From Henckelia pumila (taxonomy: Eukaryota; Streptophyta; Magnoliopsida; Lamiales; Gesneriaceae): a stretch of DNA of 64,000 bases. How positions within the stretch are numbered: position 1 is the stretch's first letter; each line of letters opens with the position of its first letter. Below, one piece after another: positions 19,294 to 32,100 of the stretch. The position numbers were made by a program, and so were the translations under genes. Under the pieces are notes generated by a model. That model was given only the letters and a program-made list of their open reading frames with translations. It searched no databases and was not told where the DNA came from. Where the stretch lies: assembly GCF_033568475.1 (NCBI RefSeq), contig NW_027331831.1, positions 11,036,001 through 11,100,000 on the forward strand, in the 5' to 3' direction.

Positions 19294-22200
19294 ATGGAAT
19301 CTGGAGCAGGGTCTTCTTCCAACCTTGCGTTTTTGGGTTGCTGCAAATGTAATGAGAAATTATTTGTGATTTCAATTATGAGTGGATCTAGTTTGGATGA
19401 TTTATTTCAGAGTTTGTCAAGCAAATATGAACAAATTAATCCTCAATCTATGTCACTACAATACATAGCTCCACAGTACAAGATGTATGTTACCTTGAAC
19501 AACAATGATGATGTCCGTAATATGATACATCTTTACATGTGTATGAGGCTGACTATGATTGAATTGAGGGCCGAGAAAAAAGATCAGACTATAGAAGGCT
19601 TAAATACTGAGAGGTATAATCAGGGGCGGAGCCACCCCAAAGGCTGGGGTGGGCTCCAGCCCATGGTTGATTTTTCTTTTTTATTATTAGTTATAACATA
19701 TATGTAATTTTAGTTATAGCTTATATGTAATTTTATCCCAAGTTAAAATTTTTAATTAGCCCAACACTTGATCTAATTTATTTTCTAAAATATATTTGTG
19801 ATTTGTGAAACTTGTTTTGTTTGATTTTTTTAAACAAAATCAAAGAAGGAGAAAACAACTCTTATTCAAGTCATTTTTTCATTTATGTTTCTTCCCAGTT
19901 GTTCTAAAATTTAAAATTTTATCAATATTTTTGTATTTTCTATATTAGATTTTGTTGTTTTTTAACTCCTAGATTTTATTAATGTATGCAATCGTGGGTT
20001 TCTTTTAAATAATTATGAAGTGGCTTTTAAAATGATTTAATTTCATTTAGTTTCTATGATTTTATATGTCATTTTTTTTAATTTCTTAATTTTAAAATAG
20101 AAATGATCCTTATTTTCAAGTGTTTATTTGTAGGATTTATAAATTTTGTTGATTTTATTTAGAGAATGAAAATGAAAATTTTTGCTTTTTAAAGTTTCTT
20201 CATATATATATATATATATTTTTTTATCATAAATGAGGTATTTTTGAGTGGTTTACGTTTAAATTTTTTTCAAGATGTACTATATTACTTGACGTATCAT
20301 ATTTTTTATTTTGAGTATATTGTAAGGATATCATTTAAGGAGAATAATTAATATATTATATTGTGAAACTTTTTTTTTTTTACAACAACCAAAATTTTTT
20401 GGGAGTTAGCTCATTTGAAACATCGATCACATCTTTAGTGGTTTATATTTTTTTGTGTCACTATATAGTATTTGTAGTTATCATTAAATGTGTTGAACGT
20501 GTTCCTTGACCTTGATTATAAAGTAGTTTTTTTTAAAAAATATATAAATATTTAATTTATATTTTTTTATCAAATTTAATCGATCAGCCCAGGATGATAT
20601 TTTTTTCTGGCTACGCCCCTGGGTATAATTAACTCGTTCCCTTTTTTTTTTTGCACTGTCTATACTATTTACTTCGGTAATTTTTTGTTATATTTATGTA
20701 TAGATAGAGTTTGAAAGCGTGACTTTATTTTTGTACTTCGTTATAGTTTTCTGGTGATTTTTAATGTTGATTTATCTTAAAAGTAATTCTGAAGTTATGG
20801 TTGTGAAATTCATAAGGGACGATGAAGTTGACTGACAATCCAGAAGTGATAATGAGCTTGAAAAGGCCCCCATACAAAATTCTCTTGATTCTTGGTTTCA
20901 TTGCATCCGTGGGGTGGGCCAAACATTCAAAGATGCTGCAGAATTTAGAATTTATATGAAAAAATATTTGGTTTCTATAAGACGCTCATTTTTGTATGCC
21001 AAAAATGATAGAGATAAGATTATTGTTGTTTGTACTGAACATAATTACAAGTGGCGAGTTTATGCATCCAGAAATAAGGCGGACAATCTATTTGGGATCA
21101 GAAAATGCAATTTACAACACACTTGTGGAGAGGACAATTTATCTGGTAGAGGACATCCAAGAGCTGATTCAGCTTGGGTCGCATATTTGATGAAGGATAA
21201 ATTGAGGGAAGAGCCATCTTACCGTCCCTGTGCAATGGTAAAAGATGTACACAGAGATTTTGGAATAGATTTAGAGTATCACAAGGCTTGGAAGGGCAAG
21301 GAATTAGCTATGCATGATCTCCATGGCTCAGATAAGGGATGTTATGACAAATTGAGAGGGTATTGTCGTGCAGTTAGAGAAACAAATCCTGGTAGTGTGG
21401 CAGATTGTGAGATTGATATAGTAACTAATAAATTCAAATGGTTATTCCTTTGTTTTAATGCATGTGTAGTTGGTTTTGCTACTGGTTGTAAACCAATGAT
21501 TTTTCTTGATGGAACTCATATTAAGAACAAATATAAAGGTAGTATCCTACTTGCAGTGGCAAAAGATGCCAGTGATAATCTTTTTACATTGGCGTACGCT
21601 GTAGTGGATGCTGAGAATGATTCGAATTGGAAATGGTTTTGTTTTCATTTGAGAGGTGTCCTTGTTTTGCAACATATCATGGTGTTTGAAAATTTCACTT
21701 TTTTCTCAGATAGACATCCCAGTATTATCAAGGTTGTTAAACTATTATTTTCGAGAAGTCACCATGCTTATTGTTTGAGGCACTTGGTGGATAATTTTGT
21801 GGAGCAGGTTAGTAAGTAATTTATTTTATTGTTTGAAATCTTGAAATAGTATTATTTATTGATGGTCATATAAATGTGTTAAGTTTCTTGTCATTGAAGG
21901 TCTTGCGAAGTTATCCGATACACAACAAAAAACATTGGTCATCTGTGTTCAAGAAAGCTGCATATGCCCCTTCACAACAAGAATTTACACGACATATTAA
22001 TAATATTTTGGAATCCATGCCTCGTGCTAGTACTTTTATCACAAGTTTTGATCCACAAAGTTGGGCAAATGTTTTGTTTCCTGGAAGACGATGGGGTGTT
22101 ATAAATAATAACATTACCGAATGTTGGAACAACTGGGTTAAACCAGCTCGTCCTCTTTCCTATTGTTTCTATGGTAGATCATGTACGTGTGCAAATCATG

Positions 22201-22728
22201 AACATGATGCACAAACGACGTGAAATAACATCAGTCATGGTTCAGGAATTAAGCCCAAAGAAGGAGAAGGCTCTAGCTAGCACATATATTGAATCCAGAA
22301 ACTTGAGTATTAACAGATCATGTGGTTGGAAATTTGAGGTAGTTGATGGTGATAAATCATTTGTGGTAGATTTGAATGAATGGACTTGTTCATGCAGATC
22401 TTGGCAGATTAATATGCTTCCGTGCAAGCATGCTTGTGCAGCAATTAAATCAAAGTCGATGTCGCTATATGCTTTTTGTGATCGGTATTTCCATATTGAA
22501 ATGTATCCTCAAGCATATAAAGGAATGATCAATCCCATAACGACATTTGACATGTACGAGACCAACAATGATGAAGGATCTGTAATCAATGCTCCGGATA
22601 TACGAAGTCAACCAGGCCGTAGAAGGACTAAAAGGATTCCGTCTCAAGTTGAAACACGTGTGTCAAAGTGTGGTCGTTGTCATAAGTCAGGGCACAACAG
22701 ACGTAGTTGCAAAGAAGCCATAGAATAG
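19294..22728 (+). pseudogene. MURA-type (MULE) transposase gene, inactivated
   Basis: Three coding exons with matching phase: 19294-19613, 20784-21807 and 21900-22728, about 723 residues. Exon 1 (MESGAGSSSNLAFLG) has a PB1-like N-terminal fold common in plant MULE transposases. Exon 2 has the catalytic Asp residues in IFLDGTHIK (about residue 349) and FFSDRHPSI (about 416). Exon 3 has the Glu in NNITECWNNW, then a SWIM zinc finger (CSCRSWQ ... PCKHAC) and a terminal CCHC knuckle (CGRCHKSGHNRRSC). ATG 19294 is preferred over 19267, because the latter lies before an acceptor (tttttgcag, 19292). Two lesions are visible: an in-frame TGA at 20833-20835, where the family has a codon rather than a stop, and one extra T in the run 22156-22158, which shifts the frame before the SWIM finger. 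A 1-kb hAT element sits in intron 1. Confidence 0.88.
19621..20621. mobile_element. Non-autonomous hAT element nested in the transposase gene
   Basis: A 1001-bp insertion bounded by terminal inverted repeats CAGGGGCGGAGCCA (left) and CAGGGGCGTAGCCA (right, reversed) and by a perfect 8-bp target duplication ggtataat (19613-19620 and 20622-20629). The body is AT-rich with no ORF. TIR form and duplication length place it in the hAT superfamily. It entered at the exon 1/intron 1 border of the transposase. Confidence 0.95.
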
Positions 22729-23263
22729 GTTTATATGGTTAATTGAAATAGTATCTCAATATTGAGTGCACTTATAATGATTTACTTTTCGACATCCTTT
22801 CTTATTATATATGATTATTACGAAGTATTGATAACTAATTTCTTTTTTTACATTTCTGCAGCAGAAAAAGGAGAGAGGAAGGGCAATTGATCGTGGATTT
22901 GCCTGCTAGGAAGCATACACGTTCCAGTGGTGGATTTGTTGTTTAGTTTTAGTTTAATGGTTTCAGTTCTTAGACATTTTAGTCTGAACTTTGTGGACTT
23001 CTAGTTATTTATGGTTTAGCGTTGCCTAGATGGTTCTTGTGTTTGTATTGTGCACAACATATTGATATGCTTGTTATCATTGATGTTTAACCTTGATGGT
23101 GTTGTTATTTGGTGTCGCTGGATACATTAACACGGATGATTGTTTTTTTGTACGCACATAGCTAGTTTTATAAATGACCAACACATGTCGGATTTGTTTA
23201 CTGAATATTATTACATATACTAAGAAATCAGGTTCACTTAATCTACACATATGGTACAACATA
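22729..23263 (+). other. 3' region of the transposase gene
   Basis: After the stop lie a possible terminal intron (donor-like atag|gtttat, acceptor-like ttctgcag at about 22862) and purine-rich leader sequence gaaaaaggagagaggaaggg. Then comes AT-rich DNA with no ORF of interest up to the start of the satellite. Confidence 0.4.
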
Positions 23264-26200
23264 CTCTACCCAAAGTGCACATGTATGTTCTATATTCACC
23301 TCAACAACTTAGTGAATAAATCCGAGGCCATGCTTGTGATTATACGTCAATTATACTCTATTAAGTAGATACCAAATGGTTTTAATATCCTAGACATGAA
23401 ATTCATCAAGTCTCACTTTCTTGCAATGTGCTTGTTTTACCATGATATGTACTTTATTATCAGTCATATGTACTTTGTGATAGACTTGTCTATACCTAAT
23501 TTTTTGAAATATGTACTCTCGTTAGTTCTTTCAATATTTATTGGTTAGTGCTTATTTGTCACCAAATTTTATTGACTACCCAAAGTGCGCATGTATGTCC
23601 TATATTCACCTCATCAACTTAGTGAATAAATCCGAGGCCATGCTTGTGATTATACGTCAATTATACTCTATTGAGTAGATATCAAATGGTTTTAATATCC
23701 TAGACATGAAATTCATCAAGTCTCACTTTCTTGCAATGTGCTTGTTTTTCCACGATATGTACTTTATTATCGGTCATATGTACTTTGTGATAGACTTGTC
23801 TATAACTAATTTTCTGAAATATGTACTCTCGTTAGTTCTTTCAATATTTATTGGTTAGCGCTTATTTGTCACCATACTTTATTGACTACCCAAAGTGCAC
23901 ATGTATGTCCTATATTCACCTCATCAACTTAGTGAATAAATCTGAGGTCATGCTTATGATTATACATCAATTATACTCTATTGAGTAGATACCAAATGGT
24001 TTTAATATCTTAGACATGAAATTCATCAAGTCTAACTTTCTTGCAATGTGCTTGTTTTACCACGATATGTACTTTATTATCGGTCATATGTACTTCGTGA
24101 TAGACTTGTCTGTACCTAATTTTCTGAAATATGTATTCTCGTTAGTTCTTTCAATATTTATTTGTTAGTGCTTATTTGTCACCATACTTTATTGACTACC
24201 AAAAGTGCACATGTATGTCCTATATTCACCTCATCAACTTAGTGAATAAATCCGAGGTCATGCTTGTGATTATACATCAATTATACTCTATTGAGTAGAT
24301 GCCAAACGGTTTTAATATCTTAGACATGAAATTCATCAAGTCTTACTTTCTTGCAATGTGCTTGTTTTACCATGATATGTACTTTATTATCGGTCATATG
24401 TACTTCGTGATAGACTTGTCTGTACCTAATTTTCTGAAATATGTACACTCGTTAGTTCTTTCAATATTTATTGGTTTGTGCTTATTTGTCACCATACTTT
24501 ATTGACTACCCAAAGTGCACATGTATATCCTATATTCACCTCATCAACTTAGTGAATAAATCCGAGGTCATGCTTGTGATTATATGTCAATTATACTCTA
24601 TTGAGTAGATACCAAATGGTTTTAATATCTTAGACTTGAAATTCATCAAGTCTCACTTTCTTGCAATGTGCTTGTTTTACCACGATATGTACTTTATTAT
24701 CTGTCATATGTTCTTCGTGATAGACTTGTCTGTACCTAATTTACTTAAACATGTACTCTCGTTAGTTCTTTCAATATTTATTGGTTAGTGCTTATTTTTC
24801 ACCAAACTTTATTGACTACCTAAAGTGCACATGTATGTCCTATATTCAGCTCATCAACTTAATGAATAAATCCGAGGTCATGCTTGTGATTATACGTCAA
24901 TTATACTCTATTGAGTAGATACCAAATGGTTTTAATATCTTAGACATGAAATTCATCAAGTCTCACTTTCTTTCAATGTGCTTGTTTTACCACGATATGT
25001 ACTTTATTATCGGTCATATGTACTTCGTGATAGACTTGTCTGTACCTAATTTTCTGAAATATGTACTCTCGTTAGTTCTTTCAATATTTATTGGTTTGTG
25101 CTTATTTGTCACCATACTTTATTGACTACCCAAAGTGCACATGTATATCCTATATTCACCTCATCAACTTAGTGAATAAATTCGAGACCATGCTTGTGAT
25201 TATATGTCAATTATACTCTATTGAGTAGATACCAAATGGTTTTAATATCTTAGACTTGAAATTCATCAAGTCTCACTTTCTTGCAATGTGCTTGTTTTAC
25301 CACGATATGTACTTTATTATCTGTCATATGTTCTTCGTGATAGACTTGTCTGTACCTAATTTACTTAAACATGTACTCTCGTTAGTTCTTTCAATATTTA
25401 TTGGTTAGTGCTTATTTTTCTCCAAACTTTATTGACTACCTAAAGTGCACATGTATGTCCTATATTCAGCTCATCAACTTAGTGAATAAATCCGAGGTCA
25501 TGCTTGTGATTATACGTCAATTATACTCTATTGAGTAGATACCAAATGGTTTTAATATCTTAGACATGAAATTCATCAAGTCTCACTTTCTTTCAATGTG
25601 CTTGTTTTACCACGATATGTACTTTATTATCTGTCATATGCATTTCGTGATAGACTTGTCTGTACCTAATTTACTTAAACATGTACTCTCGTTAGTTCTT
25701 TCAATATTTATTGGTTAGCGCTTATTTGTCACCATACTTTATTGACTACCCAAAGTGCACATGTATGTCCTATATTCACCTCATCAACTTAGTAAATAAA
25801 TCCGAGGCCATGCTTGTGATTATACGTCAATTATACTCTATTGAGTAGATGTCAAATGGTTTTAATATCTTAGACATGAAATTCATCAAGTCTCACTTTC
25901 TTGAAATGTGCTTGTTTTACCACGATATGTACTTTATTATCGGTCATATGTACTTCGTGATAGACTTGTATGTACCTAATTTTCTGAAACATGTACTCTC
26001 ATTAGTTCTTTCAATATTTATTGGTTAGTGCTTATTTGTCACCATACTTTATTAACTACCAAAAGTGAACATGTATGTCCTATATTCACCTCATCAACTT
26101 AGTGAATAAATCCGAGGTCATGCTTGTGATTATACGTCAGTTATACTCTATTGAGTAGATACCAAATGGTTTTAATATCTTAGACATAAAATTCATCAAG

Positions 26201-26320
26201 TCTCACTTTCTTGCAATGTGCTTGTTTTACCATGATATGTACTTTATTATCTGTCATATGTACTTAAAAATAGACTTGGTTGTACCTAATTCACTTAAAT
26301 ATGTACTCTACTATTTCAAT
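23264..26320 (+). repeat. 310-bp satellite array inside the Mutator-like element (about 10 units)
   Basis: The marker aaagtgcacatgta recurs at about 23271, 23582, 23891, 24201, 24512, 24822, 25132, 25442 and 25752, with a final variant near 26062; the spacing is 310 bp. Units share tcatcaacttagtgaataaa, gattatacgtcaattatact and gttagttctttcaatattta. Adjacent units differ by a few percent. Two-unit blocks 24510-25130 and 25130-25750 are closer to each other than to their neighbours (both have atgtatatcc, then catatgttcttcg, then ctttcaatgtg), giving a 620-bp higher-order period. No ORF is maintained. Confidence 0.92.
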
Positions 26321-26817
26321 ATTTGAGCCCAAATTTAAGTTTTCTTTATTTTTCTGGTACAAAATTACGCAGAAGCGGCCCATCTTCACTTTAAAATCCC
26401 TAACTCCATCTTCACGCCCCCAATATCCTCAAAAGAGTGATCTACTCTTGCAAAGCTCAAGGTCCGGCCAGTGCGCATGAATTATTCCGGCATCCAAACT
26501 TGAGTATTGCAATACTTCACTCTCTCCAGTTGAAGCTATCTCTGAGAATAGAGGGTTCATGCTCCATCGTGGGAAAACTCTACACAAAAGTCTCCGAATT
26601 GCCTCTGCTTTTGCCAAAGTCTACTACATCGAAGTAGGTACTTGGCTATCCCTCTTATGTTGGTTGAATTGGTATTGAGTAATTGAGAAGGAAAATAGAG
26701 TTAGCCTTACGTACACAAGGTGTTTGATAAATTGTATAAGAGAGTGTGAAGGGGCTGAGCTGTTGAAATCTTTATTGTGCACTTGTTGCTTGTGATTAGT
26801 GGGTTATTTGGTGATAA

Positions 26818-27951
26818 TTGGTTGAATTGAGTGCAAAGATGCCACAAAAAACAAAAGGAAAGGGATCGACCTCGTCATCTTCGGGACAGCCATATTTTGA
26901 TAAAAATAGGTTTTGGAATGACGTCGTGGCTGCAAATTTTGTTGAATTGTCCCTCAAAAGTATGCATAAAGAGCGGGGAATTTATATGAGGGACTTACAC
27001 GCTAAAACTTTGATTGAAGCACGGCGACGTAATTGGCAAGCATTCGTCAAACAACCTCCCGAGGTTGTCATGTCTATTGTTCGGGAGTTCTATGCCAATC
27101 TAATGGTGAAACATGATGAATAAAAAGTGAAAGTGCGAGGGAAAATGGTGGCGTTTGATGATCAAACTATCAACGCCATGTATCAAATGTCAAACGTTGC
27201 ATTTGACGATTATCAGCTTTTCACTGAGAATGAGTTCCCAGCCGTTGCCGTGCTACAGGCACTTTGTATTGAGGGTGTCGAATCAAAATTGAATAAGAAA
27301 GGTGTCCTTATTACATTGTACTCCAGATTTATTAACCGGGACGCCAATAATTGGCATGAGTTTGTCGCCGCACGCATGTTGCCATCGGGCCACACTTTTG
27401 AAATTACGATGGGAAGGGCTAGTTTGGTGTATTGCCTAGTCACAGAAAGGACGGTTAATGCGGGTAAAGTGCTTCAGCAATCCATTTACGCTGCTAGTAA
27501 AAAATCTCCTTTTAGGAGCTTAGTCCATGTTTCATTGATTACGGATCTTTGTCGTTATGCTGGAGTGACTTGGGATGCCACTGAGCAACTTCATCCTACT
27601 CGTGCTCCTATTGTGCTTGTTGGGCCATTGGAAAGGGATAAACAAAATCAGACACAACAGGCCGATATTGCACAGCCCCCACCACAGCCGTCCAAGCCTG
27701 ACCCTCCACTGATTCATCCGTATCCAGCACTTCCTTCACATGCTGCTCAAGGGAGTGACTATTCTGGCCGCTTCGATGCTTTGGAAATGCAAATGCATAA
27801 GCAATGGAAGCGAATGCGAGAGCACATGGCATATGTGCATGATTTTAATGCGGCACTCGCTCAGAATTTCCCTCCTACCAATGTGCCATATCCACCGCCA
27901 CCACCATGGTCGCACAATGACGAGTCTGACGATGATGGTACCGAGTCCTGA
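26818..27951 (+). pseudogene. Putative plant transposon protein (Transposase_32-like), split by one stop
   Basis: Two ORFs in one frame (26818-27123 and 27127-27951) are separated only by TAA at 27121-27123; together they span 377 codons. The likely start is the ATG at 26839 (MPQKTKGKGSTSSSS) or 26818. A Lys/Ser-rich N-terminus is followed by the family's RGKMVAFDDQTINAMYQM segment, a conserved region with WHEFVAARMLPSGH, and LITDLCRYAGV. A Pro-rich tail then leads to an acidic C-terminus (DESDDDGTES). I assign it to the 'putative plant transposon protein' domain family (PF20167) from memory of the pattern; the biochemical role is unknown. The region 26321-26817 upstream looks like a leader with tacgcagaagcggccc near 26366. 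It is unclear whether this ORF belongs to the Mutator-like element or was captured. Confidence 0.65.
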
Positions 27952-28279
27952 TGCTCGGTACCGAGAGGTACATGTCCCTTGTTCTGTTTATTGTTTTAAA
28001 TCATTCGGGACAATGATTTGGTTTAAGTTTGGGGGGTGATTTAGATTTTATGAAAAGTGAGTATGTTTGAGTTGAGTTCAGTTCGTATGGAGTTTTAAGT
28101 TTGTTTTTTTATTTTGTTTGTCGAGTGAAGTTGTTGTTGGTTGTAAATACAAAGTCATGAAAAGAAATGGAATGAATGACCAATGATGAAAATTATTTTT
28201 ATGAATTACATGAGTATCCGCCTATTTGACAAATTCTAAACTGGAAAAGCTAAAAGAACTGAAAAGATGAAGACAATCG
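27952..28279 (+). other. Downstream region of the plant transposon protein ORF
   Basis: No gene. It contains ttaagtttggggggtg (28023-28038), a T/G-rich block of the sort found downstream of gag-like ORFs in plant LTR elements, then AT-rich sequence. Confidence 0.35.
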
Positions 28280-28550
28280 GCGCATATGCATGAGAAATCT
28301 GTGCAGAAGCGGCAAAAGGGAGAAATCTTGGAAAACAAGGAACGCATATGCGGTAAAAGAAAGTGCAGATGCGGTAGATGGCAGAGAATTGAAGATACAA
28401 ATTATCGCATATGCATGAAAATATGGTGCAGAAGCGGAAACAGGCAGAGAATTGAAGAAGCTAGGGGCGCATCTGCGTGAGGTTGCAGAAGTTAAGAAAA
28501 CGAATGAATCACCGCATATGCGGCTTGTTTTAGTGCATCTGCGGAACCTG
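28280..28550. repeat. Cluster of GCATATGCG / GCAGAAGCGG / GCATCTGCG motifs
   Basis: Nine 9-11-bp motifs in about 270 bp: cgcatatgca at 28281, gcagaagcgg at 28303, cgcatatgcgg at 28343, gcagatgcgg at 28365, cgcatatgcat near 28405, gcagaagcgg near 28430, gcgcatctgcg near 28468, cgcatatgcgg near 28513 and gcatctgcgg near 28535. Related motifs lie at 26366 (tacgcagaagcgg) and 32941 (catgtgcagaag...gcgcatatg). They alternate between a palindromic and a non-palindromic form. Confidence 0.8.
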
Positions 28551-29166
28551 GAAGATTTTGTATATCTGCGAAATTGGGAACTAGAACTAGATCATATATT
28601 TTTACTTGTTTTAACACCCCATCCACAGTGGCCGCCATGGTTCGCCGCAGCGGAGATGCCCCTAAATGATAAGCATGAGGATGCTAATGACGGCGATATT
28701 TGAATACATACATGCTACATCAAATTTGTTCTTCTTTCTGCTTTATTCCTTAAATTATGAATATTGGTGTCTAAACTCATAAACATGAGTTGTTTTTTGT
28801 TTAGTTCGCATCTTCAATTAAGTTTTTTCTTATAGCGGCTGATGTAACAAGTCAGACAACTTCTAAAATGTATTTATTATTCAACTAGTTATGTACCTTA
28901 TTATGATATAATTGTACCGTAATTACTCAAATCTGTACTTAGATTAACTTGTCAATTGTCGTTACATAATTTTATCGTGTAAGTACATAAATGTCACAAA
29001 TGTACGACATAAATAGGAAAAGACTTGGAATTACCATTTCAAAAAAAAAATTGGCATCAAAACATAATCATTAACCACAAATACAAGGATTTGTCTCTCA
29101 AAAGGTGTGTATGTTTTCCACCAACAAAATTATCTAAACTTAATCACCACCAACATAACAGACAAG
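28551..29166. other. Spacer between motif cluster and Ulp1 pseudogene
   Basis: AT-rich with no supported ORF. It probably contains the 3' end of the minus-strand protease transcript. Confidence 0.4.
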
Positions 29167-32100
29167 TTAAATGGTTTTCAACAATCCATTCTTATCGGAT
29201 AAAATGGTAGCTGCAACACGAGCTCGATAAGCATTCATATTCACATCCCTTTGATATGCCCAGATTTCCTCTGTGTCTTTAGCCAAGCATTCGGTCAACA
29301 TAAGTGCATAGACACCACACTCAAGTGTTGGACCTTGATCGCGACACTCTTCTGTCACCACTTCCTCATTAGCTAAGACAAAACCAGATTGGAAGCGCAT
29401 GTATCCAGACAAAAATGATACCTATCAAAATTTAAAAGTTACAAGATTTCATTCTTAATATTATACTTAAACATTCAAATAGGGTAGTACTAATACTCAC
29501 AAAAACATTTGTGGTGCCAGATGCGTATGGATCATGCAAGGAATTTTATATACTGAACACACCTTCTGCAGTTTTATACACAAGCAAAAACCAATGCCAC
29601 CTATCATTCAATGGAAAAATGATGTACTTGCATCTTGTAAATAGTTCCTCGTTTAATTGCTTCAATCTTTCCCTAGTCGCAGATGTCAAGTTTGCAATAA
29701 AATCTCCATAATCACCGCTCCGCAACTTACGTCTACTACCATATTCTTTCGGTCTATTAAAAATTTCTCTCTGCAGAACAAAGATTGCAAACATATCATA
29801 CTTCTTATTTGGTCAAAAAAGACAATAAAACGTACATAATCGGGGTGCAAAGACGAACCTGAACCGTTGTGTCCACACAATATATTCTAGATCCATATTC
29901 CTTAATTTTTGCTTGCATAATTTGCATATAAACATTTATGATTTCGAAATCAACGGGTTCGCCAAAGACAAAGTGGCAAAATTTTCGACCATCTAACATC
30001 ATACTCTCGTCTTCCCAAATACGACACTACATAAAAAAACAAAATGTAAATGTTTTCTGAATCTATAAATTCAACAATAGTTAGGAAAAAAAAAATCATT
30101 TAATATAAGTGTACTCCAATTCCTCCATCAAAAGATAGTGTGTCAAAATTTGTTTCTCTTCATCACTTTCTTCTTCATGTCCACAGTAATCGGTCCTACC
30201 TTTGAATTTATGTAGATCATCTTTCATTGGACTCTTAGCATTCTCATCAACATCTACAATGCACTTCTCCTTCAAACAAATACACTTTGAAACACAATAG
30301 AAAAGAACAAAAAATTGTCAGTGTGTGGAAATACATAAAACCAAAATAAAAAGGATGAAGAGAATTTCAAACCCGTTTTTGACCCTTTCTCTTAGGTCTT
30401 GGCGATGAACTGGGCGGCATCACAAAGATCGAAGCTTTCTTTTTCTTCTTGTGGTCAACCCTTGTTCTTACAATATCCACGATCGACAATTGAAAGCTGG
30501 TCATGATCGTTGCTTTACTGGTACCAACACAACTCACACTTTTCCTTTCCTCAGCTGTTCCATCAATTTTATCAAATATCACATCATTCTTAATTTCGTT
30601 TATAACATTTTGCACCACCAAATTAAGATCACTGTAATGGTCATGGCCATTAGACGATCCAATCTCAGATGAATTTCCAACAACTTCAATCATTTCTTTC
30701 TCATTTTTTTCAATATTCACTTCATCCTCGTTTCTGACAATATGCACATTACCTTCACTGTTTTCTATATTATCATCCTCAACATTTCTCTCAAAATTCT
30801 CATCTCTCTTCATATTCTCATCCGCTTCATTTCTCTCAGTATTCTCATGTACATCATTTCTCTCAATAGGATCATCTTCTTCGGTCACAAATCCAACCTC
30901 ATTTTTGCTCTATAATTTAAATTCTACTCCAACATCCATCATTTCTTTTTCAATCACAATCTTTGTCTTCCTACGACGCCTAACACTACCACATCCTAAT
31001 TCAAAACACATCCAATTATTAATCACAACCACTTTTTTCTCACAACTTCTGATCTTACTACATCGGTAGTACCGTCAGCCAATTTCAACACCTATGGTTG
31101 AGTATACTATTAATTAATGGTTTGAACTTTTCATTCAATTATCCATATTCCAAAAAAATTATTTGACAAAAGGTCAAAATACTTACGTCCAATTTTTTCT
31201 CCTCGGGAAAAGGATATATCGGCAAGACAATTCATTATATCAAACAATTACCTTGGTTAAATCTATGGATTTGAGCAATAATTCAGCTTTTTCCTCGTTC
31301 AATGGGATTTTGCTGTCCATCCACCGAAACAAGCGAGGGAACATTTTTAAACTACGTCGTACACCTAGAGAAGGCATTCTCTCATACACCCAAGCCTAAA
31401 CCAAATTAAATAATAGTCAATTAATCGATAAAACAATACAATAATAACTAAAGTAACAAAATACGCACCATTAATCCAACAGTGCATCCATCGAAATAAG
31501 TTTTGCGTATTTCTCTCTGAATAAATCGAAACGCGGCATCTCCTCAAGCATATTCAAAGAATGTGGTAAGATTGTCCAGATAAGAAAATATAAAACTCGG
31601 GATAAAATAATTTCCGGTGGAAAATATTATGGAGTTGAAGATGAACAAAATATAAAGTCGGACAAAATCATCAACTTCTAAGTCATCATCACTGCCTGCA
31701 AGAGAAATAAGTTTTTTATATATTGTCGCTCGCTTTGCTTTTCCAACTTGACCTCCAAATTGACGAGCCACAAATATATAATCCATTCTTAGATCCAAGT
31801 TTACAGGCTGGCCAATATGATGCAATCCAAGAATAATAGAAAACTCTTCTGGAGCAAAAAGAATCATAATACCATCACCCACAGTCAAATAACATGATTC
31901 AATCTGAAATCTATTCAATATGAAATCAACTTTACGACTACTAACAGCGAGTTCGGGAATGTCAACCCAATTAGCAAAAGGAGTCTCATTTATCCTACTC
32001 CATTGTTTTTGTCCTAGAATTGGTTTCAGTTCTGTCATCGCATCTTTAAAACAAGTGGGCGAGCATCGACTACAGTAGAGTTTCGTACTTATCTTGTTTT

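Noticed and set aside
23264-26320. CRISPR-like array
   Set aside because: Direct 310-bp head-to-tail units without short repeats and unique spacers, in a plant genome; this is satellite DNA.
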